DNA of 30,629 nucleotides from CAYWCV01 sp964629885 (GTDB lineage Bacteria; Bacteroidota; Rhodothermia; Balneolales; CAYWCV01), in the NCBI GenBank assembly GCA_964629885.1, contig CAZVRJ010000028.1, positions 1 to 30,629 on the forward strand, in the 5' to 3' direction. Below, in pieces: positions 7,173-16,400 of the stretch (position 1 is the first letter of the stretch; each line of letters opens with the position of its first letter). The notes under the pieces were generated by a model. It did no database searches and was not told the origin of the DNA. It saw only the letters and a program-made list of their open reading frames with translations. A program made the translations under genes and the position numbers.

Positions 7173-9410
7173 TTAAATCGACAGCTCAAAACCAGCTGTG
7201 AAAAATCGTGGGAGTCCGACGCGGATACCTTGCGGCCTCCTGTTCACAATGTGGCGGCTGTCAAAGATATTCTTGACGCTTGCATTGAATCTGAGGCCTT
7301 TCGCGAATAAGATTGGCACAGAAGTGTTGATATCGAACGTGTGCCAAGTGGGGATTTCGCCGTTGCGTCCGTCGAGGCTGCCTTCTATGGTGTTCAGCAC
7401 GTCGCCATATTGCCTGCCGACATACGTGCCCGATATCCCGATTGAAAATTTCCTTTCATCGATCCACTCAACTGTTGAATTGAACATGATTCCCGGGGCG
7501 TAGGGCAGGGTGTTGCCCCTGATGTTGACAGTGCCCCCATTGTTTGCAACAAAGCGGTCATTGCTGAATGTGGCATCCGAAACTGTTGCGCTCATGCTAA
7601 AATTGAGCCCCAATTTCGTAGATGTCATTTCCCCCAAATTGCCTGATATGGTCAGCTCGACTCCTCTGTGTGCTGTTTCTCCTCCGTTGATGAGTCCGGA
7701 TGCGCCAGGTTGACCCAGACCGCCCGAGGACTCTGAAACAGGGATGATCTGGTTGGAGAAATCCATGTAATACAGCGTGATTTCAGCGTTCAGTCCTGTA
7801 GGGGTTGCGAATCGGGCACCGGCTTCATAATTCCAGCTAAGTTCGGCGTCAAGCTGCTCAGACTCTCCGCCATTGCTGATGGCATCTTTCACTCGTGGCG
7901 GCCCAAACCCTCGGTGTACGCCTGCAAAGAGAGATGACCCGTTGCCGATTAACATATTTAATCCTGCTCCTGGGATAATCTCCGTGAGATGGTCGTTTTG
8001 CTTCACATTCACGTTTGCATTATTGAGCCTCAGAATGTCGCGCTCGTACCGATAGTTTTCAATGCGGACTCCAGGCGTAATGGTGACTCGGTCGGTCAGA
8101 AATACCCTGTTCTGGACATATGCGCTAAATGCTCGGCCTGTCCGAATTTCATCCTCTCGGAGCGTTCCTGATGTTGGTCGAGAGGTATTGCCATCGATGC
8201 GCTGCTCAATGGCCCTCTCGAAAAGGTATCTTAGGCCGGCGTCGAGCTCGTTTCGGATGTTCCCAGCATCGAAGTTAGCACTGAGCCTAGGTTCGAACCC
8301 GTACACTTCGAATGTGCGATTTCGGTTGCCGGTGCGATCCAAAAAATAAATGGCTCCACCAGGGATACCCGTGTCGCCAACAGTGCGCACATATGTTGCA
8401 TTTGGGCTTGGTGAATACGTGAAATCCTGCCTTGACCAGTCGCGTGTTGTGGTATATGCAAATGCTGTGGTTTTCAGTTGCAGATTGTCTGTAAAGAAGT
8501 AATGGTGGTTCGCCGAGCCAGAATATCTGCGAATAGCAAGATTGTCGTCTGGCGCGAGTTGTGCGAAGTCGTAAAGCCCACTATCGTACATCGGCTGAGT
8601 GAGTCCAACATAAGTTGCATTACTTGCTTCATCATATAAGCCGAGCTTGACTCCTACCACCGATCGGCTTCCAAACACCATTTTGATCTTGGCATTGATA
8701 TCGTGGATGCCATAATCGATCAGCCCCACGTTATTTCCCTGTTTTCGTAAGTACGAGGCAACAAAACCGGTATTTCCAGCAGTCGTGCCATAGCTGAATC
8801 TGCCGGTGAAAAAGCCCCCTTGTCCACCGCGAACCAGTGCATTGAACGACGGTGTGGCTGGTGGATTCGCAGTCTGATAGTTGATTACACCACCGAAGGT
8901 CTGTGGACCATAGAGGATCGAACCGCTGCCTTTAAGAATTTCTAACCCGCTCATTCTGTCAATAGATGGGGTGTAGTACATTTCGGGCTCGCCGTAAGGG
9001 GCAAGAGCTACAGGTACACCATCTTCCAGCATCAGCACAGTTCTGCTCCGGTCTGGGTCGAGACCTCTGATGCCAATATTCACTCGAAGTCCAACTCCCT
9101 CCTCATCAACGACGTGTAGTCCAGCAACTTTTCTGATCACTTCGTTTCCACTTACAGCTGAAATTCGTTCGATATCGGCTTTTTGAATAATGTAAGCTGA
9201 TCCAGGTATTCGACTCAATCGGTCTAAACTGCCAATTACATCTACCTGTGGCATGCTGATTTTACGAATGGAGTCTGGTAGACTTGATGTATGCGTCGGT
9301 ACCCGATTTTGGGCTGTAGCAATGTGATTAAGCGTTAAAACAAGGAGAATTAGCAACTGGGCAAGTCTTAGCATACGTGGCAATGTGATTTGGGAAAGTG
9401 GATAGAGCAC
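7173..9410 (-). CDS. TonB-dependent outer-membrane receptor, FecA-like (iron chelate uptake)
   Basis: A 22-stranded outer-membrane barrel with an N-terminal plug, predicted to import an iron chelate using TonB energy. Residues 1-34 are a signal peptide; an internal start at M13 (position 9374) gives a tidier signal sequence, MLRLAQLLILLVLTLNH. A TonB-box-like stretch (ISMPQVDVIGS) follows. The plug contains NIGIRGLDPDRSRTVLMLED and GEPEMYYTPSIDRM, very like FecA-type receptors, then ILKGSGSILYGPQTFGGVINY. The C-terminal strand ends FFTAGFELSI. Length (745 aa) is typical and no frameshift is seen. It diverges from a ferric ABC transporter and shares operator-like palindromes with it, which supports iron over vitamin B12 or sugars. 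The exact ligand cannot be read from sequence. Confidence 0.9.
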   Translation of the reverse strand: MLYPLSQITLPRMLRLAQLLILLVLTLNHIATAQNRVPTHTSSLPDSIRKISMPQVDVIGSLDRLSRIPGSAYIIQKADIERISAVSGNEVIRKVAGLHVVDEEGVGLRVNIGIRGLDPDRSRTVLMLEDGVPVALAPYGEPEMYYTPSIDRMSGLEILKGSGSILYGPQTFGGVINYQTANPPATPSFNALVRGGQGGFFTGRFSYGTTAGNTGFVASYLRKQGNNVGLIDYGIHDINAKIKMVFGSRSVVGVKLGLYDEASNATYVGLTQPMYDSGLYDFAQLAPDDNLAIRRYSGSANHHYFFTDNLQLKTTAFAYTTTRDWSRQDFTYSPSPNATYVRTVGDTGIPGGAIYFLDRTGNRNRTFEVYGFEPRLSANFDAGNIRNELDAGLRYLFERAIEQRIDGNTSRPTSGTLREDEIRTGRAFSAYVQNRVFLTDRVTITPGVRIENYRYERDILRLNNANVNVKQNDHLTEIIPGAGLNMLIGNGSSLFAGVHRGFGPPRVKDAISNGGESEQLDAELSWNYEAGARFATPTGLNAEITLYYMDFSNQIIPVSESSGGLGQPGASGLINGGETAHRGVELTISGNLGEMTSTKLGLNFSMSATVSDATFSNDRFVANNGGTVNIRGNTLPYAPGIMFNSTVEWIDERKFSIGISGTYVGRQYGDVLNTIEGSLDGRNGEIPTWHTFDINTSVPILFAKGLRFNASVKNIFDSRHIVNRRPQGIRVGLPRFFTAGFELSI

Positions 9411-9422
9411 TAGAATCTGTTA

Positions 9423-9439
9423 TTTAGAACGAGTCTAAG
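9423..9439. promoter_or_regulatory. Candidate metalloregulator operator, receptor side
   Basis: TTTAGA-ACGAG-TCTAAG, an inverted repeat with one mismatch at the outer base, 12 bases upstream of the receptor ATG. A TTGACA -35-like element for the minus strand lies at 9461-9466 (complement), with TGTAAC 16 bases downstream as a possible -10, next to the palindrome. The layout fits repression by a DtxR/MntR- or Fur-type regulator; which one is not known. Confidence 0.5.
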
Positions 9440-9473
9440 TTACAGTGATTTGGAGGCAGCTGTCAACACCTTA

Positions 9474-9490
9474 TCTATAATTAATCTAAA
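9474..9490. promoter_or_regulatory. Weak third operator-like palindrome
   Basis: TCTATA-ATTAA-TCTAAA has one perfect TCTAAA half-site and a 4-of-6 match in the other half, with the same 6-5-6 layout as the palindromes at 9423 and 9548. It lies between the two divergent promoters. Confidence 0.25.
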
Positions 9491-9522
9491 TAAAAATAAT
9501 TCTGTCCGTGATTTGGTCTCAA

Positions 9523-9564
9523 GGTGTTTACACTAAGCGAAATTCTATTTAGATTTAGTCTTAA
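9523..9564 (+). promoter_or_regulatory. Candidate promoter and operator for the iron ABC transporter
   Basis: TTTACA (9527-9532) and TAGATT (9550-9555) are separated by 17 bp and could be -35 and -10 elements for the plus-strand operon, whose first ATG is at 9604. The palindrome TTTAGA-TTTAG-TCTTAA (9548-9564) covers the -10. GGTGTTTACA (9523-9532) is a 9-of-10 inverted copy of TGTCAACACC (9461-9470), the -35 region on the receptor side, so the two divergent promoters are mirror images. Confidence 0.5.
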
Positions 9565-9603
9565 TTAAATCGTCGCGAAACTCGTATCCTATATAACCCT
9601 AGA

Positions 9604-10629
9604 ATGAGACATATTTTTGTAAGGTCGACAATCTTTGTCGCCCTCCTGTTGGTGTTTGGCCAATGTTCGCAACAATCAGGGGATACGTCCCAGTCTGATA
9701 GCGACACGGGTAGCCTCGTTATTTACTCCGGTCGATCTAAAGGCCTGGTTGAGCCGTTGGTCACATCTTTTTCGGAGAGTACCGGAATCAATGTTGATGT
9801 TAAGTATGGTGGTACATCCCAATTAGCCATTGCCATTTTAGAGGAGGGCGACAAGTCTCCTGCGGACCTGTTCTGGGCTCAAGATGCCGGAGCTTTGGGG
9901 GCCCTTGGCAACAACGGCATGCTTCGTCAGATTCCCGCCGATATCATGGTGCTGCTCGATCGGTCGTTTGCCAACGAAATTGGCACATGGATTGCCACTA
10001 GTGGTAGGGGGCGTGTTCTGGCCTATTCAACGGATCGAGCCAAAGAGGACGATTTTCCCAAATCAGTTTTTGACCTTACAGCTTCCAAATTCAAAGGTCG
10101 TGTGGCGTGGGCCCCGAGTAATGGATCGTTTCAAGCTTTTGTAAGTGCCATGACAGAAATGCACGGTATCGATCGGACTCGTGAATGGCTAGTTGCCATG
10201 AAAGCAAATGGTGCTGTGGCTTACACGAACAACAACGCAATCCTGCAAGGTATTGCGGCAGGTGAGGCCGACTACGGCATAACCAATCACTACTACCTCC
10301 TTCGCAGCAAGGCGCAAGATCCAAATTTCCCTGTTGAGCAGACCTATTTCGCCGATGGCGACGTTGGCAACATGCTTAATGTTGCAGGCGTCGGGCTTCT
10401 GAAAACAGGCAAAAACACTTTAGCAGCTGAAAAATTTATACAATTTATTCTCTCTCACGAATCCCAGTTGTACGTAGCAACCGACGTTTTTGAGTACCCG
10501 GTTGTGGACATTGATCAAGGAAGTGGCTCCATTGATCCAGCTCGCAAGGTAGCGCCTGTGCTCGACTTGGAGAAAATTGCCGATCTAGAGGCCACGATCG
10601 TATTGCTGCGAGAGGTTGGACTGCTATAG
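9604..10629 (+). CDS. fbpA: Ferric iron ABC transporter, substrate-binding protein (FbpA/FutA-like)
   Basis: Periplasmic binding protein predicted to deliver Fe3+ to the permease at 10629. The N-terminus is a short signal sequence ending VFGQC; cysteine 21 followed by a Ser/Gln/Asp-rich linker suggests a lipoprotein, though Gln at -1 is not a standard lipobox. The mature part starts LVIYSGRSKGLVEPL and contains GVAYTNNN-like and NHYYLLR segments; the tyrosine pair Y230-Y231 matches the paired iron-ligand tyrosines of FbpA. Size (341 aa) fits. Its stop overlaps the GTG start of the permease by one base, so translation is coupled. Other type 2 binding proteins (thiamine, phosphonate) are less likely because of the tyrosine pair and the TonB receptor next door. 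Confidence 0.88.
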   Translation: MRHIFVRSTIFVALLLVFGQCSQQSGDTSQSDSDTGSLVIYSGRSKGLVEPLVTSFSESTGINVDVKYGGTSQLAIAILEEGDKSPADLFWAQDAGALGALGNNGMLRQIPADIMVLLDRSFANEIGTWIATSGRGRVLAYSTDRAKEDDFPKSVFDLTASKFKGRVAWAPSNGSFQAFVSAMTEMHGIDRTREWLVAMKANGAVAYTNNNAILQGIAAGEADYGITNHYYLLRSKAQDPNFPVEQTYFADGDVGNMLNVAGVGLLKTGKNTLAAEKFIQFILSHESQLYVATDVFEYPVVDIDQGSGSIDPARKVAPVLDLEKIADLEATIVLLREVGLL

Positions 10630-12197
10630 TGCAACTTCAGCGCATTTTTGCACTGAGCAGGGTATTTCCTGTCATATCGGCATTGGTGTCGGCGGCTGTA
10701 GTTATACCTGTCTTTTACTTGGTATCAAAGGCCTTTCAGGCTGATTACCAGACAATTGTTGGACTGGTGTGGAGATGGCGCACTCTTGAACTACTTACAA
10801 ACACGGCGCTACTAACCACTGGAGTTCTTGCACTAACAACGGTAATTGCTTTGCCTTTGGCTTGGTTGCTCACCCGAACCGACATCAAATTCAAGCCAGC
10901 CTTCACCTTGCTGAGCGTTTTGCCCCTCGCGATTCCCGGCTACATGTTGGCATACACCTTGATGGGGCTAAGTGGCGCAAACGGAGTGCTTGCGACCGTA
11001 TTTGGAATGAATGTTCCCAGATTAAGCGGTTATTTTGGGGCGTTGATCTCGATATCTCTATACACCTATCCTTATATGTTCCTAAATCTGAAAGCAGCTC
11101 TATCAGGTTTGGATCCATCATTGGAGGATGCAGCGCGTTCGATGGGGCTCAACACAAAAGGCGTATTGCGTCATGTGGTGATTCCCCAACTCAAGCCTGC
11201 CTTTTGGGCAGGTTCACTCATTATTGGACTGTACGTACTGGGTGATTTTGGGGCAGTTTCGCTTATGCGTTTTGAGACCTTCAGTTATGCCCTTTTTTTG
11301 CAATATACATCCTCTTACGACCGCATCTATGCCGCTTGGATAGCCATTATGATGCTCACCATTACCGGTACAATTTTGATCATCGAGTATAAATTACTTC
11401 GTGGCATAAAATTGCATCGCACAGGTTCGGGTGTTTCAAGAATCGGACACTTATCAAAACTTGGATTTTGGAGCACCCCCATCTACTCAGGGCTTTTTAT
11501 CTTGGCGTTCTTTTCATTGTTTGTCCCTGTGGCAACCATCCTTTTTTGGTTGAATAGTTTTCATTTGGGTGGGATCACTCTCGGACTCACTTCCGCTTTG
11601 AAATCGTCGCTTACTGTTAGTGTCCCCTCGGCCATTTTAGCTGCGTTATTCGCACTTCCTCTAGCGTATATGTCTGTTCGATATCCGTCAATCATGTCCA
11701 AGTTATTTGAGAGACTTGCGTGGTTGGGCTACTCAATTCCACCGCTGGCATTGGCTCTGGCTTTTGTGTTCTTCAGCTTAAGCGCTGTGCCATGGCTGTA
11801 TCAAACGCTCATTCTGCTTATCTTTGCCTACTCAGTTCACTTCCTTGCAGAGGCATTAGGACCGATTCGCAGTGCTCTCCTTCAGGCTTCTCCTAAGCTC
11901 GAGGAGGCTGCAAGGTCGCTTGGCGCCACACAGTGGGCTGCGTTTAGGAAAATTACATTTCCACTGCTTAATCAAGGAATGATTGCTGGAGCAGCATTTG
12001 TTTTCTTATCGTGTATGAAAGAATTGCCGATGGCTTTTATATTGTCCCCCATTGGGTTCGAGACACTTGCTGTCAACGTGTGGAGCTATACGAACGAAGC
12101 CATGTTTTCGCATGCTGCTCCCTACGCATTGACCATCTTGGTCTTTTCAAGTGTATTTGTGGGTGTTTTGTTCTCGCGTGAATGGAGAGGGCGATGA
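10629..12197 (+). CDS. fbpB: Ferric iron ABC transporter permease (FbpB-like, two fused domains)
   Basis: Inner-membrane permease with two binding-protein-dependent transport domains in one chain, as is usual for the FbpB/AfuB family (522 aa, about 12 membrane segments). Each half has the cytoplasmic coupling (EAA) loop that contacts the ATPase: EDAARSMGLNTKGVLRHVVI near residues 160-180 and EEAARSLGATQWAAFRKITF near 425-445. The start is GTG at 10629 within TAGTG, overlapping the fbpA stop. Its end overlaps fbpC by four bases (ATGA at 12194-12197). The three genes form a strictly coupled operon. Confidence 0.92.
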   Translation: MQLQRIFALSRVFPVISALVSAAVVIPVFYLVSKAFQADYQTIVGLVWRWRTLELLTNTALLTTGVLALTTVIALPLAWLLTRTDIKFKPAFTLLSVLPLAIPGYMLAYTLMGLSGANGVLATVFGMNVPRLSGYFGALISISLYTYPYMFLNLKAALSGLDPSLEDAARSMGLNTKGVLRHVVIPQLKPAFWAGSLIIGLYVLGDFGAVSLMRFETFSYALFLQYTSSYDRIYAAWIAIMMLTITGTILIIEYKLLRGIKLHRTGSGVSRIGHLSKLGFWSTPIYSGLFILAFFSLFVPVATILFWLNSFHLGGITLGLTSALKSSLTVSVPSAILAALFALPLAYMSVRYPSIMSKLFERLAWLGYSIPPLALALAFVFFSLSAVPWLYQTLILLIFAYSVHFLAEALGPIRSALLQASPKLEEAARSLGATQWAAFRKITFPLLNQGMIAGAAFVFLSCMKELPMAFILSPIGFETLAVNVWSYTNEAMFSHAAPYALTILVFSSVFVGVLFSREWRGR

Positions 12198-13234
12198 ATC
12201 CTATCCTCGAGGTTCAAGGCTTGTCGAAACGGTTTCAAGAGAATGCCGAACCGGTCGTAAATGACGTGGGATTTTCCGTCAATCCCGACGAAATTTTTGC
12301 AATCTTGGGTCCCAGCGGTTGTGGCAAGACCACGACGCTACGTATTATTGCCGGATTCGAACGCCCAGACAGTGGAGAGGTGACGCTACGGGGGCATCTA
12401 GTAGACGGACCATCGGTCCATTTGCCACCAGAGAAACGAGGAATCGGGTTTGTATTTCAAGAGTATGCACTTTTTCCCCATCTTAATGTTCACGACAACA
12501 TAGCTTTTGGATTGCGACATCTATCAAAGGTAGAGCGAGAGGCGCGGATAGATCATATGATGATGATTGCTGGTTTGAGAGGCTTCGAGAAGCGGAAACC
12601 TTCGGAGTTGTCGGGAGGTCAACAGCAACGTGTTGCCCTTGCTAGGGCCATAGCTCCGATGCCGACCATCTTGTTCTTAGACGAACCCTTCTCCAATTTA
12701 GACGCCGTTCTCCGTCATAGTACCCGCCAAGAAGTTCGCGCCATCATCAAAAAGTCTGGGATAAGTGCCATTTTGGTAACCCACGACCAAGAAGAAGCCT
12801 TATCGTTTGCCGACCGCATTGCAGTAATGCGCAATGGCAAAATCGAGCAGGTTGGTACACCCGAATATGTGTACAAATATCCGAAGACGGATTTCATAGC
12901 GGCGTTTCTTGGAAGGACTAATTTAGTTAAAGCGGTTGCAGAGGGTTGGCAGGCCGAGACGGCAATCGGAACCGTTATGATTGACAGACCAACTCACGGT
13001 GCGACAATGGTATCGATCAGGCCGGAGCATCTGGCTTTAGAGAAGGCCAGAGAAGGTCATGAAGGTGTGGAGGGTGTTGTGTTGTCTCGGGAGTTTCGGG
13101 GTCATGATGTGACCTACAGGGTACAGCTAAAAGGTGTGGAGTGCATGGTGCACACCGACAACCGAGTTCCGTTTTATGCGGGTGATTTCGTGGTAGTAAG
13201 ACCGATAGAACCGGGCGTTGTAATAGACCAATGA
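12194..13234 (+). CDS. fbpC: Ferric iron ABC transporter ATP-binding protein (FbpC-like)
   Basis: ATPase powering the FbpB permease. Walker A GPSGCGKTT (about residues 39-47), the Q-loop in FVFQEYALFPH, signature LSGGQQQRVALARA, Walker B ILFLDEPFSNLD and the switch histidine in LVTHDQEEA are intact. The C-terminal ~110 residues resemble the TOBE-type regulatory domain of Fbp/Pot ATPases (MVSIRPEHLAL). An ATG at 12182 is also open, but I prefer 12194: it gives MNPILEVQGLSKRF, forms the ATGA overlap with fbpB, and has GGAGAGG (12185-12191) as a rare good Shine-Dalgarno sequence. Its TGA stop merges with the first bases of a GATC-rich palindrome. Confidence 0.92.
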   Translation: MNPILEVQGLSKRFQENAEPVVNDVGFSVNPDEIFAILGPSGCGKTTTLRIIAGFERPDSGEVTLRGHLVDGPSVHLPPEKRGIGFVFQEYALFPHLNVHDNIAFGLRHLSKVEREARIDHMMMIAGLRGFEKRKPSELSGGQQQRVALARAIAPMPTILFLDEPFSNLDAVLRHSTRQEVRAIIKKSGISAILVTHDQEEALSFADRIAVMRNGKIEQVGTPEYVYKYPKTDFIAAFLGRTNLVKAVAEGWQAETAIGTVMIDRPTHGATMVSIRPEHLALEKAREGHEGVEGVVLSREFRGHDVTYRVQLKGVECMVHTDNRVPFYAGDFVVVRPIEPGVVIDQ

Positions 13235-13368
13235 CCGCAGAAGAGACCGTAGATCAATTGGATCGATAAGATCTTTTGATCAAGAAATTATGTCTAAAGA
13301 CTTATTCCACCACATCATTCAGATCGTGTGATCTAACAGATCTTATAGATCCACGGTCTTCTGCGGTC
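13233..13368. repeat. GATC-phased imperfect palindrome, copy A
   Basis: A 136-bp element beginning in the fbpC stop codon (TGACCGCAG). The ends are a perfect 12-bp inverted repeat, GACCGCAGAAGA (13233-13244) and TCTTCTGCGGTC (13357-13368), with ACCGT/ACGGT just inside. Eight GATC sites start at 13252, 13261, 13270, 13278 and 13322, 13330, 13339, 13348: spacings 9-9-8, then 8-9-9, a mirror image. A small GTCT-AA-AGAC hairpin lies near the centre (13292-13301). The core 13246-13358 recurs at 18315-18427 with about six substitutions. No protein is encoded and no clear target-site duplication is seen. It could fold as a long hairpin and end the fbp transcript. Confidence 0.85.
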
Positions 13369-13410
13369 GATGATATGTTTTCACGGTCGATGGTGCATTG
13401 ATGGTATGGC

Positions 13411-13423
13411 CTCGAAATTCGAG
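13411..13423. promoter_or_regulatory. Short perfect palindrome upstream of the T9SS cargo gene
   Basis: CTCGAA-A-TTCGAG lies 33 bases before the ATG at 13457. It may be an operator or a leader hairpin; nothing else supports a function. Confidence 0.3.
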
Positions 13424-13456
13424 TGAGCCAGATGCCCAATCAAACACCGCATCACC

Positions 13457-16400
13457 ATGAAAATCACTGTCCAACTCTTGCTGCTTGTCTCACTTACTGC
13501 TCTCATGGGTTTGGGCAGCACAGCCGTAGCCCAAGCGCCGCTCGACAGCCTAAAAATCACTTATACTCAGCACACAAGAACGTTTGTATCAGGCAATTTT
13601 ACTAACTGTCAAAGTGAGTTTGTAGGATCTCATCCTGATCCAAAGGGCAATGGAAAAGACTCGGATTACACATATAAACCTGTTGGACGAGCCGGTCCAA
13701 CGCCAAGTGATTGGACGGGTATGTCGGAGGATATTCCTGGTGAGCTAATCACTTTTTGGGGAGGGTCATCATCATCTTCTACACCAACGTGGCTTTTTGA
13801 TGGTTGCCACATTTTTGCCGCACATGCGGCTTCTTGGGCTGGTTTTGAAGCTTGGGCTTATTTTACCGTTCCTGAGAATAAGAAACCCATAGCCCTATTC
13901 TCTCATACAAAAGCCGAAGAGCTGTTGACGATAGATTTCGATGCGTCGGGCTCGAGCGATGAGGATGGCGAGGTGGTGTCGTATGCGTGGGATTTTGGCG
14001 ATGGTAGTGTGGGCTCAAACATGGGGCCATCTGTAACACACAAATTCGAGAAACGTGGAACGTACCAAGTACGGCTAGTCGTAACCGACGATGATGGCGA
14101 TGACAGCGCCCCGTTCACGGCTACGGTGACAGTCGAGGGGCCGGAGATACAGTTCACGACCACGGCCAAGAAGTACGCGAAACTTGCAAATAAGATTTGG
14201 TCCGACGATGGGGGCGACGAGATCCAAGTCGGTGATACCATCAAAGTGTCGATCGCAATCGAAAACACAGGAGAGACCCCGTTTGAGGAGGTTGGGCTCA
14301 CTGCAGGTGTGGATGATCTTGAGATTACCGCCGACAAGCCGAATACTTTGGTGTTTTTGTCGGCATTGAAGGAGTCGATTGATCGGTTGGATCCGTCTGC
14401 AACCGATACCCTGGTCTTTCTGTACAAAGCCTCACACGAGCAAAAGGATGTCGTTTTGCGGGTCAAGAGCGTTTCGGGTACGATCATCCACGATTCTGTT
14501 GAGAATGAGCGGCATACGGTCGACATCACAAGTTGTCCGGTTGGTAAGACCGCAGGGTTAGAAAGTGCCGCCGACAGCGAGGGTTGTGTGACATTCACAA
14601 TCCTGCCTGCGCCAGTAGTGGTTAACTCAACAGGGGACGATTCCCTGGATTCGGGCTTGGACGAGGATGACGGATGCAGCACCGGCAGTAGCATTATGCG
14701 CGACGGGAAAAGTGAGCCTGAGTGCACGCTGCGCGCGGCCATGGAGTTTGTGGCGAACCGCGTTGAGTCGCAGCCCATCAAGATTGAATTCGATATTCCG
14801 GGAGGCGGGCCTGTGCATACGATTGAGATCAACGGTCCAGCTTTCCCGGCTGTGGATGCCCCAGTTTCCTTGCTTGGCTCATCGCAGCCTAGTGGCAAGG
14901 TCGAAATCGACGGTGGCTTGCTCCAAGGTGGATCGCTCACGAAGGGCTTTGATCTAGGTGGCGCCAATCATAAAGTACTTGTCGAGGGGCTAGCCTTCTA
15001 CGGCTTCCCGGGCATCGTATTGGCCATCGGTGGTCAGGGCAGTGTGGTTGAGAACTGCTACATCGGCTCGGACTGGGCTCGTAGTTACACATCGACAGAT
15101 GACGCTATGATTAGCTCGCTTCGCAATCGCGGTGTTGCCATTATGTTGACAGGCAGCGGTGCTCGTATAGGTGGCTATGCAGGCGAGGGTAACCTGATTA
15201 TCGGCAGCAGCTACGGCGTCTTTGTTGAGGGCGCGAATGACGTGGAGATTCTCGGTAACGAAATCGGCATCCTCGAATCTCCACATTCGGAAAATGGCGT
15301 GGAGGTTGCTGCTTCGAACAACGTGACTATTGGCATTTCGGACGCGCCGAACAAGATACTACATAATGTAGGCTATGGCATCAAGATCGACGGTTTCAGC
15401 GAGGACTACCGCATCGAGGGCAACACCATCAAATCAAACCGGCTTGACGGTATTCACATCACCCAAGCAGGTTCGGGGGCAAGTGAGTCGATCATCGGTG
15501 GCGTCGATGCAGGCAACACGATCGAGCGCAACAAGGGGGCTGGCATCCGCATTGTTGGGCCATCTTCGGCCTCTGCGAACTTTAACCCAGCATTGATGAT
15601 CCAAGGCAATAGGATCAAGAGCAATGAGCAGATTGGTATAGCGATAAGTGGCGGCAGTGCGGTGCTTGTTGGTGGATCGGCAGGAACTCCGGGTTCGGGC
15701 GTGGGTAACGACATTGAAGACGGAATTCGGCTCGACTCAGGTTTTTCTGTGCACATCCAGGGCAACCGCATTACCCGACTTGATCCGACTAGTGGCTTCT
15801 CGGAATCTGGTGATGTACTTTTCATAAAAGGGACACGCAACGTTATTGGTGGGGAGACGGCAGCTGAGGGCAATGTGATCTACGGTGTGCCGACACCTGA
15901 CCAAGAAACCGGAAGCTCTGAGGATGGGGATGCATCGGGCTTCGGTATCACTGACGAGGGCTTCGAAACGTTGATCCAGCGTAATACGGTCGGCGTTGAG
16001 GGCGCGCTGTATACTGGTGTAGTGCTGCGTGGGGCACAGGCGCGATTGATCGAGAATGTGATCTCGGGAAATACGAATGTTGGGCTATCGGTGCGCTCAC
16101 TTGCCGATATCCACGGCAACCTTATTGGTACAACCGAGTCGGGCAACGGCGCAAATGGCAATGGCGGGGCCGGTATCGAACTATGGGTTGGCGCAACGGT
16201 AGGTGGCGTGAAAGAAGATGAAGAATGTGTTGCACCGTGCAACGTGATTTCGGGTAATAGTGGACCGGGCATTCTGATCCACCCCGATGCGGTTGGTGCA
16301 CGGATACAAGGCAATCACATTGGTGTTGGACTCGATGGTTTAAGCTTAGTGGGTAATGAGGAGAGTGGCATCTTGGCTCTTGCCAACAATGTAGTTATCG

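Noticed and set aside
12182..12193. Alternative upstream ATG for fbpC
   Set aside because: The ATG at 12194 has a Shine-Dalgarno sequence and the usual ATGA overlap with fbpB; the upstream one has neither.
13903..14967. 354-aa minus-strand ORF opposite the T9SS cargo gene
   Set aside because: It has a Ser/Pro-rich shadow composition, no recognisable motif, and lies entirely within a well-supported plus-strand gene.
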